From Actinomycetota bacterium (GTDB lineage: Bacteria; Actinomycetota; Nitriliruptoria; Nitriliruptorales; Nitriliruptoraceae), in assembly GCA_019347575.1 (NCBI GenBank), contig JAHWKY010000016.1, positions 38,668 through 102,667 on the forward strand: 64,000 nt of DNA, in the 5' to 3' direction. Numbering within the stretch: the first letter of the stretch is position 1; each line of letters begins with the position of its first letter. The notes beneath the pieces were generated by a model. The model ran no database searches. It saw only the letters and a list, made by a program, of their open reading frames with translations, and was not told the DNA's origin. A program made the position numbers and the translations under genes. This document shows, piece after piece, positions 34,066 through 42,609 of the stretch.

Positions 34066-34743
34066 GTGGGCGTCGAGGGCATCCGGCCGGTCGGTCGCCG
34101 ACACCAGCCCCTGCGCGAGACCGTCGCCGACGAGATCCGGGGGGCCATCCTCGCCGGTCGCCTCGCACCGGGCGACCGACTCGTCGAGGATCGTCTCGCG
34201 GACGAGCTGGGGGTGTCACGCAACCCCGTGCGCGAGGCGTTGCGCATGCTGCAGTCCGAGGGGTACGTCGAGATCGTGCCCCGACGCGGCGCGTCGGTGG
34301 CACAGCTGACGGCTGAGGAGGGTCACGATCTCCTCGAGGTCCGTGGGCCGCTCGAGGCGCTGGCCGCTCGACTCGCCGCGCGGCGCATCACCGCTGACGG
34401 GATCGAGGCGCTGCGTGACGTCCACCGGCGCGGCACCGCCGCGGCGGCTCAGGGACAGCTCGACGATCTGCCGCCGCTCAACACCGAGTTCCACGCCGGC
34501 ATCGTCGCCGCAGCGGGCAACGTCTACCTCGCCGATTTCATCCGCTCCCTGCGCGACAAGATCCAGTGGGTCTACGCCGCAGACGTCAAGGCGCGGGCGG
34601 CGGAGTCGTGGAAGGAGCACGGCGAGCTGCTCGAGGCGATCGCCCAGGGGGACGAGGACTACGCCGCCGACCTCGCGTCGGCGCACATCTTCCACGCTCA
34701 GAGGGCCTTCACCGGCGTCGATCGCGCCGACGGGGCGGCATGA
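34066..34743 (+). CDS. FadR-subfamily GntR regulator (regulator 2)
   Basis: A 225-residue regulator. The winged helix reads ILAGRLAPGDRLVEDRLADE then VSRNPVREALRMLQSEGYVE. An FCD domain follows with VRGPLEALAARLAARRI, NTEFHAGIVAAAGNVYL and SWKEHGELLEAIAQGD. It is the best candidate to bind the four GTATAC palindromes, one of which lies just upstream of it. Its ligand is unknown. The GTG start follows GCGAGGAGC. It is coupled to the next MFS gene by an ATGA overlap. Confidence 0.88.
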   Translation: MGVEGIRPVGRRHQPLRETVADEIRGAILAGRLAPGDRLVEDRLADELGVSRNPVREALRMLQSEGYVEIVPRRGASVAQLTAEEGHDLLEVRGPLEALAARLAARRITADGIEALRDVHRRGTAAAAQGQLDDLPPLNTEFHAGIVAAAGNVYLADFIRSLRDKIQWVYAADVKARAAESWKEHGELLEAIAQGDEDYAADLASAHIFHAQRAFTGVDRADGAA

Positions 34744-35924
34744 CGAGCGCCGTCCCTCGACGTTCCGAGGTCAGCGACAGCCCCAACCCCCACTGGATCG
34801 GGTTCTCGCTCGTCACCCTCGCCTACCTCGCGGTCACGGTGTGCGAGTCGATCCTCGCACCGCTGTTCCCGGTCGTGGCCGACGAGCTCGATCTCGACCT
34901 GGCTATCGCCGGGTTCGCCTTCGGACTGCTCACGGGGGCTATCGCTGTGGGCAACTTCGCCGGCGGCTACGTGCTGGCGCGGCTCGGACCACGCACCGGG
35001 ATCCTCGCCAGCCTGGCACTCGCAGCCGCGGGCTGTGCCCTGGCTGGGACCGCCAACGCCCGAACCACCTTCCTCGCCGCACAGGCGCTCATCGGGCTCG
35101 GGGCGGGGATCTTCTTCGCGCCGGGACTGAACGCGGTCGGGCGCCTGGCCGGCGCGCAGCGCCGCGGTCTGGCGATGGGCATCTTCGGCGTCGCGTTCTC
35201 GGGCGGGCTCACGATCGCGGCGCTTCTCGCCGCTGCCGGAGACGCGGGTAACTGGCGGGTCGCCTTCTGGGTCGCGACGGCGACGTGCGCGGTCGCGGCC
35301 CTCGTGATCGCGGTCACCCCCCTGCCCGCGCGTCTCCATGGGCCACCCGAAGGGCGTCGACGACGGCTCCGCGAGGCGCTCGGCGTCGCGGTCATCGTCG
35401 GGGGGGTCGGGGCGGTGCTCCAGTACGGCACGGTCGCGTTCCTGCCCGTCTTCGCGGTCGCCTCGTGGCGCCTCTCCCCCGCCGCCGCCGCGTTGCTCCT
35501 GGCCGCCGCCCGGATCGTGTCGGTCCCGGCGAAGCTCGCCGCCGGGGCGGCGGCCGACCGCTGGGGCAGCCACCGCGCGGTGTGGGGACTATCGATCGTG
35601 CTCGTGCTGACCGGAGCGTGGTGGACCACGATCGGCGACGCCACCACATCGGGCTGGGCGGCGGTCGTCTTCGCGGCCACCGTGAGCGCGCTGTTCCCGA
35701 TCGCCAACCTCCTCGCGGTCGAGGGCTTCGGTGAGCGAGGGCCGCTGCTCGGCACCTACCGCTCGGTCCAGATCGGCATCGGGGCGGCCGGCGCCTACCT
35801 CATCGGCGTGTTCGCCGATGCTGTCGGACTGGCGCCGACGTTGGCCGTCTCGGTGCTGCTCCCCGTCGGGCTGTTCGCGCTCCGGCGCCCGACGCTCGAG
35901 ACCACCGAGGTCGTCCCCCCTTGA
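34740..35924 (+). CDS. MFS transporter
   Basis: A 394-residue permease with about 12 hydrophobic segments; loop 2-3 is abbreviated (GGYVLARLGPRTGILAS) and loop 8-9 carries AAGAAADRWGSHRAVWG. It resembles cyanate/aromatic-compound-type MFS carriers, but the substrate is not predictable. The ATG overlaps the gntR stop and its own stop overlaps the next start (TTGA), so gntR, MFS and the cyclodeaminase-like gene form one operon. Confidence 0.82.
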   Translation: MTSAVPRRSEVSDSPNPHWIGFSLVTLAYLAVTVCESILAPLFPVVADELDLDLAIAGFAFGLLTGAIAVGNFAGGYVLARLGPRTGILASLALAAAGCALAGTANARTTFLAAQALIGLGAGIFFAPGLNAVGRLAGAQRRGLAMGIFGVAFSGGLTIAALLAAAGDAGNWRVAFWVATATCAVAALVIAVTPLPARLHGPPEGRRRRLREALGVAVIVGGVGAVLQYGTVAFLPVFAVASWRLSPAAAALLLAAARIVSVPAKLAAGAAADRWGSHRAVWGLSIVLVLTGAWWTTIGDATTSGWAAVVFAATVSALFPIANLLAVEGFGERGPLLGTYRSVQIGIGAAGAYLIGVFADAVGLAPTLAVSVLLPVGLFALRRPTLETTEVVPP

Positions 35925-36865
35925 GGTACCTCGACGACGCCCTCGTGCGTCGACTGGTCCCCCTCGACGCCGCGGTCGAGGCGATCGAGGACGCGTTCCG
36001 CGGGCTCGCGGACGGGACCGCAGCGCTCCAGGCCCGTGTGCGGACCAGCGCGAGCGGGACGAAGCTATCGACGATGGGCGCGGTGTGGGACAGCGGGGGC
36101 GTCGTCGGCGCCAAGGTGTACACGACGACGCCACGCGGACGGTTCCGCTTCGTCGTCGTGCTGTTCGACAGCGACGACGGCACGCCGATCGCGCTGCTCG
36201 ACGCCGACGGCCTGACCGCGATCCGCACCGCGGCGACCTCGGTCGTCGCAGCACGCCACCTCGCACGCCCGGAAGCGGCCGTCCTGACGATCTTCGGTGC
36301 CGGCATCCAGGCGGACGCCCACCTCGACGCGTTCCACGCATCGCGCCACCTCGAGGACGTCCGCATTGTCAACCACCGACCGGTCGAGAGGTTCGTCGCA
36401 GACGCCAGCGAACGCACCGGCCTGCCGGTCCGCCAGGTGACCGACGCCGCCGACGCCTTGCGCGATGCTGGACTGATCGTCACCACGACGCGAGCGACGA
36501 CACCCCTCTTCGACGGCCGTGACGTCGACGACGGGGCGCACGTCACCGCCGTTGGGGCAACCCGCCCCGGTGTCCGCGAACTCGACGACACGCTGCTCGC
36601 GCGGGCCGGCACGGTCGTCGTGGAGTGGCTCCCGCAGGCCCAGCAGGAGGCCGGTGATCTGATCGGCGCGGTCGCGGCAGGCGCCTTCTCGTGGGACCGC
36701 GCGGTCGAGCTGGCGGAGGTGGTTTCGGGGCGGGTGACGGGGCGGACCACAGCCACCGCGATCACCGTCTTCGAGTCGGTCGGCGTGGGACTCGAGGACG
36801 TCGCCGTCGCGGCGACAGTGCTCCGCGCCGCGGAGGCCGACGGCCTGGGTCGCGAGCTGCCGTGA
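35921..36865 (+). CDS. Ornithine cyclodeaminase / mu-crystallin family enzyme
   Basis: A 314-residue NAD(P)-binding protein. Landmarks are MGAVWDSGGVVGAKVYTT near residue 50, the loop DADGLTAIRTAATSVVAARH near 90 and the Rossmann segment LTIFGAGIQADAHLDAF near 120. Members are ornithine cyclodeaminases, alanine dehydrogenases or ketimine/imine reductases. In this setting, reduction or deamination of an imine formed in a nitrogen-compound pathway is plausible (inference). Confidence 0.82.
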   Translation: MRYLDDALVRRLVPLDAAVEAIEDAFRGLADGTAALQARVRTSASGTKLSTMGAVWDSGGVVGAKVYTTTPRGRFRFVVVLFDSDDGTPIALLDADGLTAIRTAATSVVAARHLARPEAAVLTIFGAGIQADAHLDAFHASRHLEDVRIVNHRPVERFVADASERTGLPVRQVTDAADALRDAGLIVTTTRATTPLFDGRDVDDGAHVTAVGATRPGVRELDDTLLARAGTVVVEWLPQAQQEAGDLIGAVAAGAFSWDRAVELAEVVSGRVTGRTTATAITVFESVGVGLEDVAVAATVLRAAEADGLGRELP

Positions 36866-36953
36866 CGGCGACACCGACCGTGGGCGTGCTGCGCACCATC
36901 AGCGTGCCGACGGCCATGCCGCCGTAGGGTCAGTGGCGAACTGAGGAGACGGC

Positions 36954-38447
36954 GTGGGAGGAAGCTTCCAGGGGACGTTGCCGGTGGCGGCGGAGCAGGC
37001 CACCGGCCGGGGGGTACGCGGCGTCGTCGCAGCGGCCGCGCCACATGCCGCCGCCCTCGGGGCGGAGGTGCTCAGGGCCGGCGGCAACGCGTTCGACGCC
37101 GTGGTGACGGCGGGGCTGGCCGAGACCGTGCTGCTTCCACCCAAGTGTGGGCTCGCCGGGGACCTGATCGCGCTGCGGCTCGAACCGGGACAGGACGCGC
37201 CGACGGCGCTACTGGCGATCGGCGGCGCCCCGGCCGGACTCGTGGATGCGGTCGCGCGACAGGGGTGGGGCGCGACGGGCCCATCCGCGGTCGGTGTCCC
37301 GGGTGCACCCGCCGGCTACGCCGCCCTCGCGGAGCTCGGTACCCGTAGCCTGGTCGAGCTCGCTGCACCCGCGGCTCGTCTGGCACGGGACGGGTTCGTC
37401 TGGGCCCCGATCTGCACCGTCCTCGCCGAGGAGTCGCACGACCTCGTGGCCCGCTGGAACCCCGAGGGGACGCGCTATTTCCCAAGAGGGGCTGCGATAG
37501 CGCCGGGGTCGGTCGTGCGACTGCCCGGACTCGCCGCCGTGCTCGACGAGTTCGCCGCCCGCGGCGCGGGTCTGTTCGAAGGGCCGGTCGGTGACGCGGC
37601 CGTCGCCAAGGTGCGCCAGCTGGGCGGTGTGGTGACGATGGAAGACCTGAGCCGGTTCGGAGCGGCCGATTGGTGCGAGCCGGCGCGAGGCGAGGTGGCA
37701 GGCCACGAGGTGTGGGCGACACCAGCACCGACCCACGGCCCGTCGCTGCTGGCCGCCGTCGCGGCAGCCCAGCCCGGCGACGATCCGGGCGTGGTCTGGC
37801 AGCGGGTGCAGACGGCCATCGCCGAGCGGCGGGGAACGCTCGCCGATCCGCGCGAGGGGACCTCGATGGTGAGCGCCGCCGACGCGGACGGCAACGCCGT
37901 GGTGGTGATCCACTCCAACTCGTACCCACGCTTCGGCAGCGGCCTCGTCGTTGCCGACTACGACCTGATCCTGGCGAACCGGGCAGGGCGCGGGTTCACG
38001 GGTGAGCCGGGTCACCCGAACTTCCCGGCCCCGGGCAGGCGCCCCGCGACGACGCTGCACGCGTGGGCCTGGGGCGGCGACGGCCGTGCCACGCTCCTGG
38101 GCGCAACACCGGGGGGAGCCAACCAGATGCCCTGGAACGCCCAGCTCATCCAGCAGCTCGTCGATGACGAACGACCGCTGGGGATGCTCGTGGTCGCCCC
38201 GAGGTGGGAGTGGCTGCAGCCGGACTCCGATGGCGAAGACGGCCCCGCCCAGGGTCACGGCATCCGCGTGGAGGCGGGCTTCGCGGCCGCCGACGTGGAC
38301 AGGTTGCGGGCCGTGGCCGACCACCTCGAGGAGGTGGCTCGGTGGGGGCTGCGTTCGGCGCAACAGGTGCTCGCGCGCCCCGAACCCGGCGCGGCACTGA
38401 CCGCCGCGGTCGACCCTCGAACCGGCGGGACCGTCGTCCCAGCCTAG
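36954..38447 (+). CDS. Gamma-glutamyltransferase-family protein
   Basis: A 497-residue Ntn-hydrolase homologue. The N-terminal part has HAAALGAEVLRAGGNAFDAV and the autocleavage/catalytic Thr is at about residue 303 in GTSMVSAADADGNAV, aligning with the TTHYSVVD motif of the family. A later GATPGGANQMPWN replaces the usual GSPGG motif. No export signal is visible, so it may be cytoplasmic. The family cleaves or transfers gamma-glutamyl groups, but close homologues act on other amides. The GTG start follows GAGGAGAC. Confidence 0.82.
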   Translation: MGGSFQGTLPVAAEQATGRGVRGVVAAAAPHAAALGAEVLRAGGNAFDAVVTAGLAETVLLPPKCGLAGDLIALRLEPGQDAPTALLAIGGAPAGLVDAVARQGWGATGPSAVGVPGAPAGYAALAELGTRSLVELAAPAARLARDGFVWAPICTVLAEESHDLVARWNPEGTRYFPRGAAIAPGSVVRLPGLAAVLDEFAARGAGLFEGPVGDAAVAKVRQLGGVVTMEDLSRFGAADWCEPARGEVAGHEVWATPAPTHGPSLLAAVAAAQPGDDPGVVWQRVQTAIAERRGTLADPREGTSMVSAADADGNAVVVIHSNSYPRFGSGLVVADYDLILANRAGRGFTGEPGHPNFPAPGRRPATTLHAWAWGGDGRATLLGATPGGANQMPWNAQLIQQLVDDERPLGMLVVAPRWEWLQPDSDGEDGPAQGHGIRVEAGFAAADVDRLRAVADHLEEVARWGLRSAQQVLARPEPGAALTAAVDPRTGGTVVPA

Positions 38448-38448
38448 G

Positions 38449-38916
38449 TCAGTCCGCCGCGAGACCCCGGATGTACTCGAGCAACCGGATGTGCTTGTTG
38501 GTGTCGAGCTCCATCGTCTCGATCAGCACCGTCCACCAGCGCGTGTCGTCCACGTCCGCGACCTGCTCCTTCAGCTCCGCGAGTTCGCGAGCGTCCTCGC
38601 GCTCGATCTGGAGCAGCTCGTCGGTCTTGGCGACCAACCCCGGGTCGTCGAGGATCGCCCGGGCGCTGGGAACCGTCGGGCCGATCGGGTTGCGCGACTC
38701 CGACTCCGCGCGCAACCACGCGATCATCTCGCTGAACAGACGATGGTGGCGGACCTCGTCGTCGAGGATCAGGTTGATCAGGTAGCGGACGTGATCGTTC
38801 GTGGACTCCTCCGCGAGGTGGCCGTAGCTGCGCAGCACCTCACGTTCGGTGTCCATGTGTTCCTGGAGGTGGCCGGCGAGCTGCCGCGCCCAGGCGTCGA
38901 TGTCCAGCACGTGCAT
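38449..38916 (-). CDS. Ferritin-like helical protein
   Basis: A 155-residue four-helix protein. It shows spaced acidic and His residues in ferritin-like positions: HMDTEREVLRSYGHLAEES near residue 20, LILDDEVRHHRLFSEMI near 50, and LIETMELDTNKHIRLLEYI near 130. These could form a diiron site, although the pattern is not a complete rubrerythrin signature. It is the last gene of the HbpS-ALDH-SDR-GYD operon. Confidence 0.65.
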   Translation of the reverse strand: MHVLDIDAWARQLAGHLQEHMDTEREVLRSYGHLAEESTNDHVRYLINLILDDEVRHHRLFSEMIAWLRAESESRNPIGPTVPSARAILDDPGLVAKTDELLQIEREDARELAELKEQVADVDDTRWWTVLIETMELDTNKHIRLLEYIRGLAAD

Positions 38917-38943
38917 GCCTCTCGTCAGCGCTGCGGGGCGCGG

Positions 38944-39246
38944 TCAGTCGAGCGATTCCACCTTGTCGAGTATCTGCTGCATCTCGCCGCGGTCGAGCGC
39001 TCGCATCGCAGCCGCCCGCACGTTGCCACGTCGAGACAGCTTCAGCGACACCGCCTGCGCCGTCGCCTGGTCGGGGCACTCCGCCACGAGCAGGATGTCG
39101 AAGGGCCCGATCGTCCAGTAGGTCTCGAAGATCTTCACCCCCAGGCGCTCCATGGTGTCGACCGCCTCGTTGGTCCGCACGATCGATCCGCGCGTGTCCT
39201 GCAGGCCCTGTTCGGTCCAGGTCAAGGTGAACACGTACGTCTCCAT
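38944..39246 (-). CDS. GYD-domain protein
   Basis: A 100-residue small protein with the GYD-family pattern: METYVFTLTWTEQGLQDTRG, then GVKIFETYWTIGPFDILLVA and a C-terminal RRGNVRAAAMRAL. These alpha-beta barrel-like proteins have no assigned reaction. It is co-transcribed with dehydrogenase genes. Confidence 0.75.
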   Translation of the reverse strand: METYVFTLTWTEQGLQDTRGSIVRTNEAVDTMERLGVKIFETYWTIGPFDILLVAECPDQATAQAVSLKLSRRGNVRAAAMRALDRGEMQQILDKVESLD

Positions 39247-39285
39247 CCCGGCTCTCCTCCTCGGCGTGGGGCACGCCGGTCATCT

Positions 39286-40059
39286 TCAGTAGGCGCGCAC
39301 GGATCCACCGTCCACGCGGATCAGCGCCCCGGTCACGTAGCTGGCTCTGGCGCTGGACAGGAACACGACGACGTCCGCGAGCTCCTCGGCTCGACCGAGA
39401 CGCTGCAGCGGTATGGCCTCGATGTGCCGGCGCCGCACCTCCTCCGGGGGGAGGCCCTCGTGCGCGGCCATCCAGGTCTCGGCGCGATCGAGAGCTGGGG
39501 TGTCGAACTGGCCCGGCACGACGACGTTGACGAGCACGCCGTCGTCGGCCAGCTCCTCGGCCAGCGACCGGGCCGCCGCCATCACCCCGGACCGGAAGAC
39601 GGCGGACAGCGCGAGCTCGGGCGTGGCCTGCACGACCGATCGCGCGGTGAGGAACAGCATCCGGCCTTGGTCCGAACTGGCGAGCAGCGGCGCAGCCTCA
39701 CGGGCCGCGTGCAGCGCGGGCTGCAGCATCGAGCGGAAGGCCGCGTCCTCCGCGTCCTGGTCTACCCCGAGCAACCCTCCCGGCTGCCCCCCGCCCGTGT
39801 TCACGATGAGGATGTCGAGTCCTCCGAGCGCCCCGGCCGCCTGCTGGACCAGTCGCTCCGGAACACCACGCTCACGCAGGTCACCCTCGAGCGCGACCGC
39901 GCCATCCAGCTCGTCGGCGACCCGCTGCGCACGTTCCCGTTCGCGACTGACGGTCGCAACCCGCACCCCTTCGGCGGCGAGGCCCTCAGCGACGGCGCGA
40001 CCCAGACCGGACGAGGATCCGAACACCAGCGCCTTGCGATCGGTCAGGCCGAGGTCCAC
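39286..40059 (-). CDS. SDR-family protein lacking the catalytic Tyr/Lys
   Basis: A 257-residue short-chain dehydrogenase homologue. The nucleotide-binding motif FGSSSGLGRAVAEGL and the Ser of the active site (LFLTARSVV) are present, and the C terminus has the usual VTGALIRVDGGSVRAY. At the YxxxK position the sequence reads SAVFR, so Tyr is replaced by Ser and Lys by Arg. Related atypical SDRs exist, so it may bind NAD(P) without standard reductase chemistry. It starts one base after the ALDH stop. Confidence 0.8.
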   Translation of the reverse strand: MDLGLTDRKALVFGSSSGLGRAVAEGLAAEGVRVATVSRERERAQRVADELDGAVALEGDLRERGVPERLVQQAAGALGGLDILIVNTGGGQPGGLLGVDQDAEDAAFRSMLQPALHAAREAAPLLASSDQGRMLFLTARSVVQATPELALSAVFRSGVMAAARSLAEELADDGVLVNVVVPGQFDTPALDRAETWMAAHEGLPPEEVRRRHIEAIPLQRLGRAEELADVVVFLSSARASYVTGALIRVDGGSVRAY

Positions 40060-40060
40060 G

Positions 40061-41506
40061 TCAAGCCCCCAGGAAGACGGTGCGGGTCTGGGTGTAGAAG
40101 TCCATCACGGTGGGCCCGAGCTGCTCCTTGTGCGTGGCAGTTCCTGACCGCTTGATACCGCCGAACGGGGCGTTGAACGACGCTCCGACCGTCGGCCGGT
40201 TGACCTTGACCATGCCCGCCTGGATCTCACGCACGAACCGCTGCGCGCTGCGCAGGTCGGTTGTGCAGACCGACGCGGTCAGCCCGTACTCGCTGGCGTT
40301 GCCGCGCTCGATGGCCTCGTCGAGCGACCCGACGCGCTCGAACCCGACCACGGGGCCGAACACCTCGTTGCACGCCACGTACATCGAGGGGTCGACGTCG
40401 ACGAGGATGGTCGCGGGGAAGAACCAGCCATGGTCGAGCCCGTCCCCGGTGGCTCGCTGTCCTCCCGTCACGACGCGTGCTCCTGCATCGACCGACGCCT
40501 CCACGGCCTGCACCATCGACTCGAGGGCCCGCTCGTCCACCAGCGGGCCCATCGTGACGCCGTCGTCGAGCCCGCTCCCGAGGACGTGCGCCTCGGCCAG
40601 CGCGGTGACGCGCTCGAGCAGCTCGTCATGCACCGCGCCGTCGACGAGTATCCGCCCCGCACCCGTGCAGGCCTGCCCCGTGAGGGAGAAGCTCGAGCGC
40701 GCGACCACCTCGGCCGCCGCGTCGAGATCGGCGTCGGCGAGCACGACGACAGGGTTGTTGCCGCCCAGCTCGAGCTGTGCCCTGCGGCCCAGGCCGATCG
40801 CCGCGTGGATGCGTGCGCCGGTCGCGGTCGACCCGGTGAAAGTGATGGCGGCTACACGTTCGTCCTCGACGAGGAAGCGCCCCGCGTCGAAGCCATGGAC
40901 GACGTTGACCACGCCCGGCGGGAACCCGGCCTCGTCGAAAGCCGCCCCGAGGCGCTCACCCATCAAAGGGGTCATGGGCGAGGGCTTGAACACGACCGTG
41001 TTGCCAGCAGCCAGCGCGGGACCGATCTTGCGGCTGGCGAGGTTGAGCGGGAAGTTCCACGGGGTGATGACGCCGACCACACCCACCGGGTCACGAACGG
41101 TGTACACGGTCGCGTCGGGGTCGTCCGCCGGGAAAGTCGCGCCGGCCAGTCGGTACGCCTCGCCGGCGTACAGGCGCAGGTTGTCGGGCGTGCGCGATGC
41201 CTCGTTGCTGGCCGGTCCGAGCGGTTTGCCTTCCTCGCGGACCATGTCACGGGCGTTGTCGGCAGCCTGCTCGTCGAGGATGGCAGCGGCGCGCTCGAGC
41301 AGCGCCGCCCGCTCCCCCGGCCCGGTTCCGCGCCACGCTCCGAACGCCTTGCTGGCGGCGTCGACGGCGGCAGTCACGTCGTCGCGCGTCGACTCCGGCG
41401 CGCTCGAGACAACCTCGCGATCGTCTGCCGGGTTGCGACGCTCGAACGTGGCATCGCCCGACGCCGGCCGGGTCTGCCCTCCGATGCGGTTGTGCACGAC
41501 CTCCAC
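40061..41506 (-). CDS. Aldehyde dehydrogenase (2-oxoglutarate-semialdehyde-like)
   Basis: A 481-residue NAD(P)-dependent ALDH. It has TPWNFPLNLASRKIGPALAA near residue 145, the base Glu in QLELGGNNPVVV near 250 and the catalytic Cys in LTGQACTGAGRIL near 285. Overall it resembles ALDHs for oxo-acid semialdehydes and other aliphatic semialdehydes. The GTG start follows GGGGAGGTAGCC; a 25-codon longer frame overlaps the upstream gene. It is the second gene of the GntR-controlled HbpS operon. Confidence 0.87.
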   Translation of the reverse strand: MEVVHNRIGGQTRPASGDATFERRNPADDREVVSSAPESTRDDVTAAVDAASKAFGAWRGTGPGERAALLERAAAILDEQAADNARDMVREEGKPLGPASNEASRTPDNLRLYAGEAYRLAGATFPADDPDATVYTVRDPVGVVGVITPWNFPLNLASRKIGPALAAGNTVVFKPSPMTPLMGERLGAAFDEAGFPPGVVNVVHGFDAGRFLVEDERVAAITFTGSTATGARIHAAIGLGRRAQLELGGNNPVVVLADADLDAAAEVVARSSFSLTGQACTGAGRILVDGAVHDELLERVTALAEAHVLGSGLDDGVTMGPLVDERALESMVQAVEASVDAGARVVTGGQRATGDGLDHGWFFPATILVDVDPSMYVACNEVFGPVVGFERVGSLDEAIERGNASEYGLTASVCTTDLRSAQRFVREIQAGMVKVNRPTVGASFNAPFGGIKRSGTATHKEQLGPTVMDFYTQTRTVFLGA

Positions 41507-41528
41507 GGCTACCTCCCCGGTGCGCGCG

Positions 41529-41978
41529 TCACTCCCACTTCGAGTAGTCCGCCGTCCGCCCGAGGGTCTCGAAGAGGGCATCGATCGCGGCCTTGCAGCA
41601 GGCGATGTCCTGCTCGCCGTTCCCGCCGCTCGCCGAGATGGCCCCGACCACCTCGCCGTCGACCTCGACCGGCCAACCGCCGACGAAGATCGTGAACCGA
41701 CCCTCGTGCTGGGTCATGATCCCGAACGCCTCCTCGCCCGGGACGGCGTTGGTGTACCGATGCGTCGGCTTGCGGTGCGCCGCCGCCGTGAACGCCTTGT
41801 TCATCGCGATCGCGACGCTGCTGACCTTGCCCCCCTCGAGCCGTCGCAGCGCGATCGGGTAGCCCGCGTTGTCGGCGACGCACAGCACCTCGGGCACGCC
41901 CAGCTCCTCGGCCTTGGCCTGGGCTGCGTCGAGCATCAGGTTGGCCTCCTCGAGCGTCAGCGTGGTCACCTGCTTCAC
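41529..41978 (-). CDS. GlcG/HbpS-family protein
   Basis: A 149-residue protein of the GlcG/HbpS family (LTLEEANLMLDAAQAKAEEL, CVADNAGYPIALRRL, VGAISASGGNGEQDIACCKA). Members bind heme or occur in glycolate, diol and aromatic catabolic clusters. No export signal is present. It is first in a five-gene leftward operon with its own promoter and GntR palindrome. The GTG start follows GAGGAGGCAAGCC. Confidence 0.82.
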   Translation of the reverse strand: MKQVTTLTLEEANLMLDAAQAKAEELGVPEVLCVADNAGYPIALRRLEGGKVSSVAIAMNKAFTAAAHRKPTHRYTNAVPGEEAFGIMTQHEGRFTIFVGGWPVEVDGEVVGAISASGGNGEQDIACCKAAIDALFETLGRTADYSKWE

Positions 41979-42068
41979 GGCTTGCCTCCTCGTGGCGGTC
42001 GATGTCGGTACGCGGCGCCTCACCGTCGGGTCACCGCGCGGGCGCCGGATGGGGCGCTCGGACGAGAA

Positions 42069-42097
42069 CGTATACTGTATACGACAGCGCGTGACAA
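42069..42097 (-). promoter_or_regulatory. Promoter of the HbpS-ALDH operon
   Basis: On the minus strand TTGTCA (42097-42092), a 17-bp spacer and TATACG (42074-42069) form a sigma-70-type promoter about 90 bp before the GlcG/HbpS gene. The GntR palindrome occupies the -10 region. Confidence 0.55.
42070..42082. promoter_or_regulatory. GntR-type operator, site 3
   Basis: GTATACTGTATAC is a perfect palindrome around its central base, flanked by C and G that extend it to 15 bp. It lies before the leftward HbpS-ALDH operon and after the RidA gene. Confidence 0.7.
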
Positions 42098-42131
42098 GCA
42101 CCGTGTGGGCCGCGTCGCGGCGTCGGCCCCT

Positions 42132-42527
42132 CTAGCGGGGCCGGGCGTGCACCACGGCGTCGATCTCGATCGGGGCACCCCGTGGCAGCGCGCGGACCTC
42201 GACCATCGTGCGGGCGGGGCGAGGGGGCGAGAAGGCGGCGAACCAGGCCGCGTTGACCGTGTCGCGCCACCCGAGGTCGGTCACGTACACGGTCGTGCGC
42301 ACGACGTCAGCCAGGCCGAGTCCGGCCTGAGCCAGACGTTCCTCGAGCAGCGCCAGGACGCGCGCCACGGCACGATCGGGTCCGGTGGCCAGCGAGCCGT
42401 CCGGCTCGTAGGGCAACACTCCCGATACGTAACCGCATCCGTCGGGCAGCAACCGCACCAACGCGTAGGGGTGTTCGGGGGTCTCCTCACCCGCACCCCG
42501 CACGACGGACGGCACGCCACGGTCCAC
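42132..42527 (-). CDS. RidA/YjgF-family deaminase
   Basis: A 131-residue protein of the RidA family. It shows VSGVLPYEPDGSLATGPDRA, VYVTDLGWRDTVNAAWFAAF and the conserved Arg/Glu region RPARTMVEVRALPRGAPIEI. RidA hydrolyses reactive enamines/imines such as 2-aminoacrylate; some relatives deaminate 2-aminomuconate in aminophenol degradation. Its position beside oxidases and an imine-type enzyme set fits removal of enamine or imine products. It is divergent from the diiron-oxidase operon across a GntR palindrome. Confidence 0.85.
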   Translation of the reverse strand: MDRGVPSVVRGAGEETPEHPYALVRLLPDGCGYVSGVLPYEPDGSLATGPDRAVARVLALLEERLAQAGLGLADVVRTTVYVTDLGWRDTVNAAWFAAFSPPRPARTMVEVRALPRGAPIEIDAVVHARPR

Positions 42528-42550
42528 CGCCGCCTCCCGCGATCAAGGGG

Positions 42551-42578
42551 TTGACCCCCGTTTCGTATACAGTATACT
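42551..42578 (+). promoter_or_regulatory. Promoter of the diiron-oxidase operon
   Basis: TTGACC (42551-42556), a 16-bp spacer and TATACT (42573-42578) lie 32 bp before the first gene. The palindrome overlaps the spacer and -10, so a bound repressor would block RNA polymerase. The arrangement mirrors the ABC-importer promoter. Confidence 0.65.
42565..42577. promoter_or_regulatory. GntR-type operator, site 4
   Basis: GTATACAGTATAC, a perfect palindrome around its central base, lies between the divergent RidA and diiron-oxidase genes, overlapping the -10 of the latter. Confidence 0.7.
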
Positions 42579-42609
42579 GCGCTTCCTCACCTGCCGCTGG
42601 AGGTACGCC

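Noticed and set aside
37855..37905. Loss of the catalytic Thr in the gamma-glutamyltransferase homologue
   Set aside because: On realignment GTSMVSAAD matches the TTHYSVVD motif with the nucleophilic Thr retained at about residue 303.
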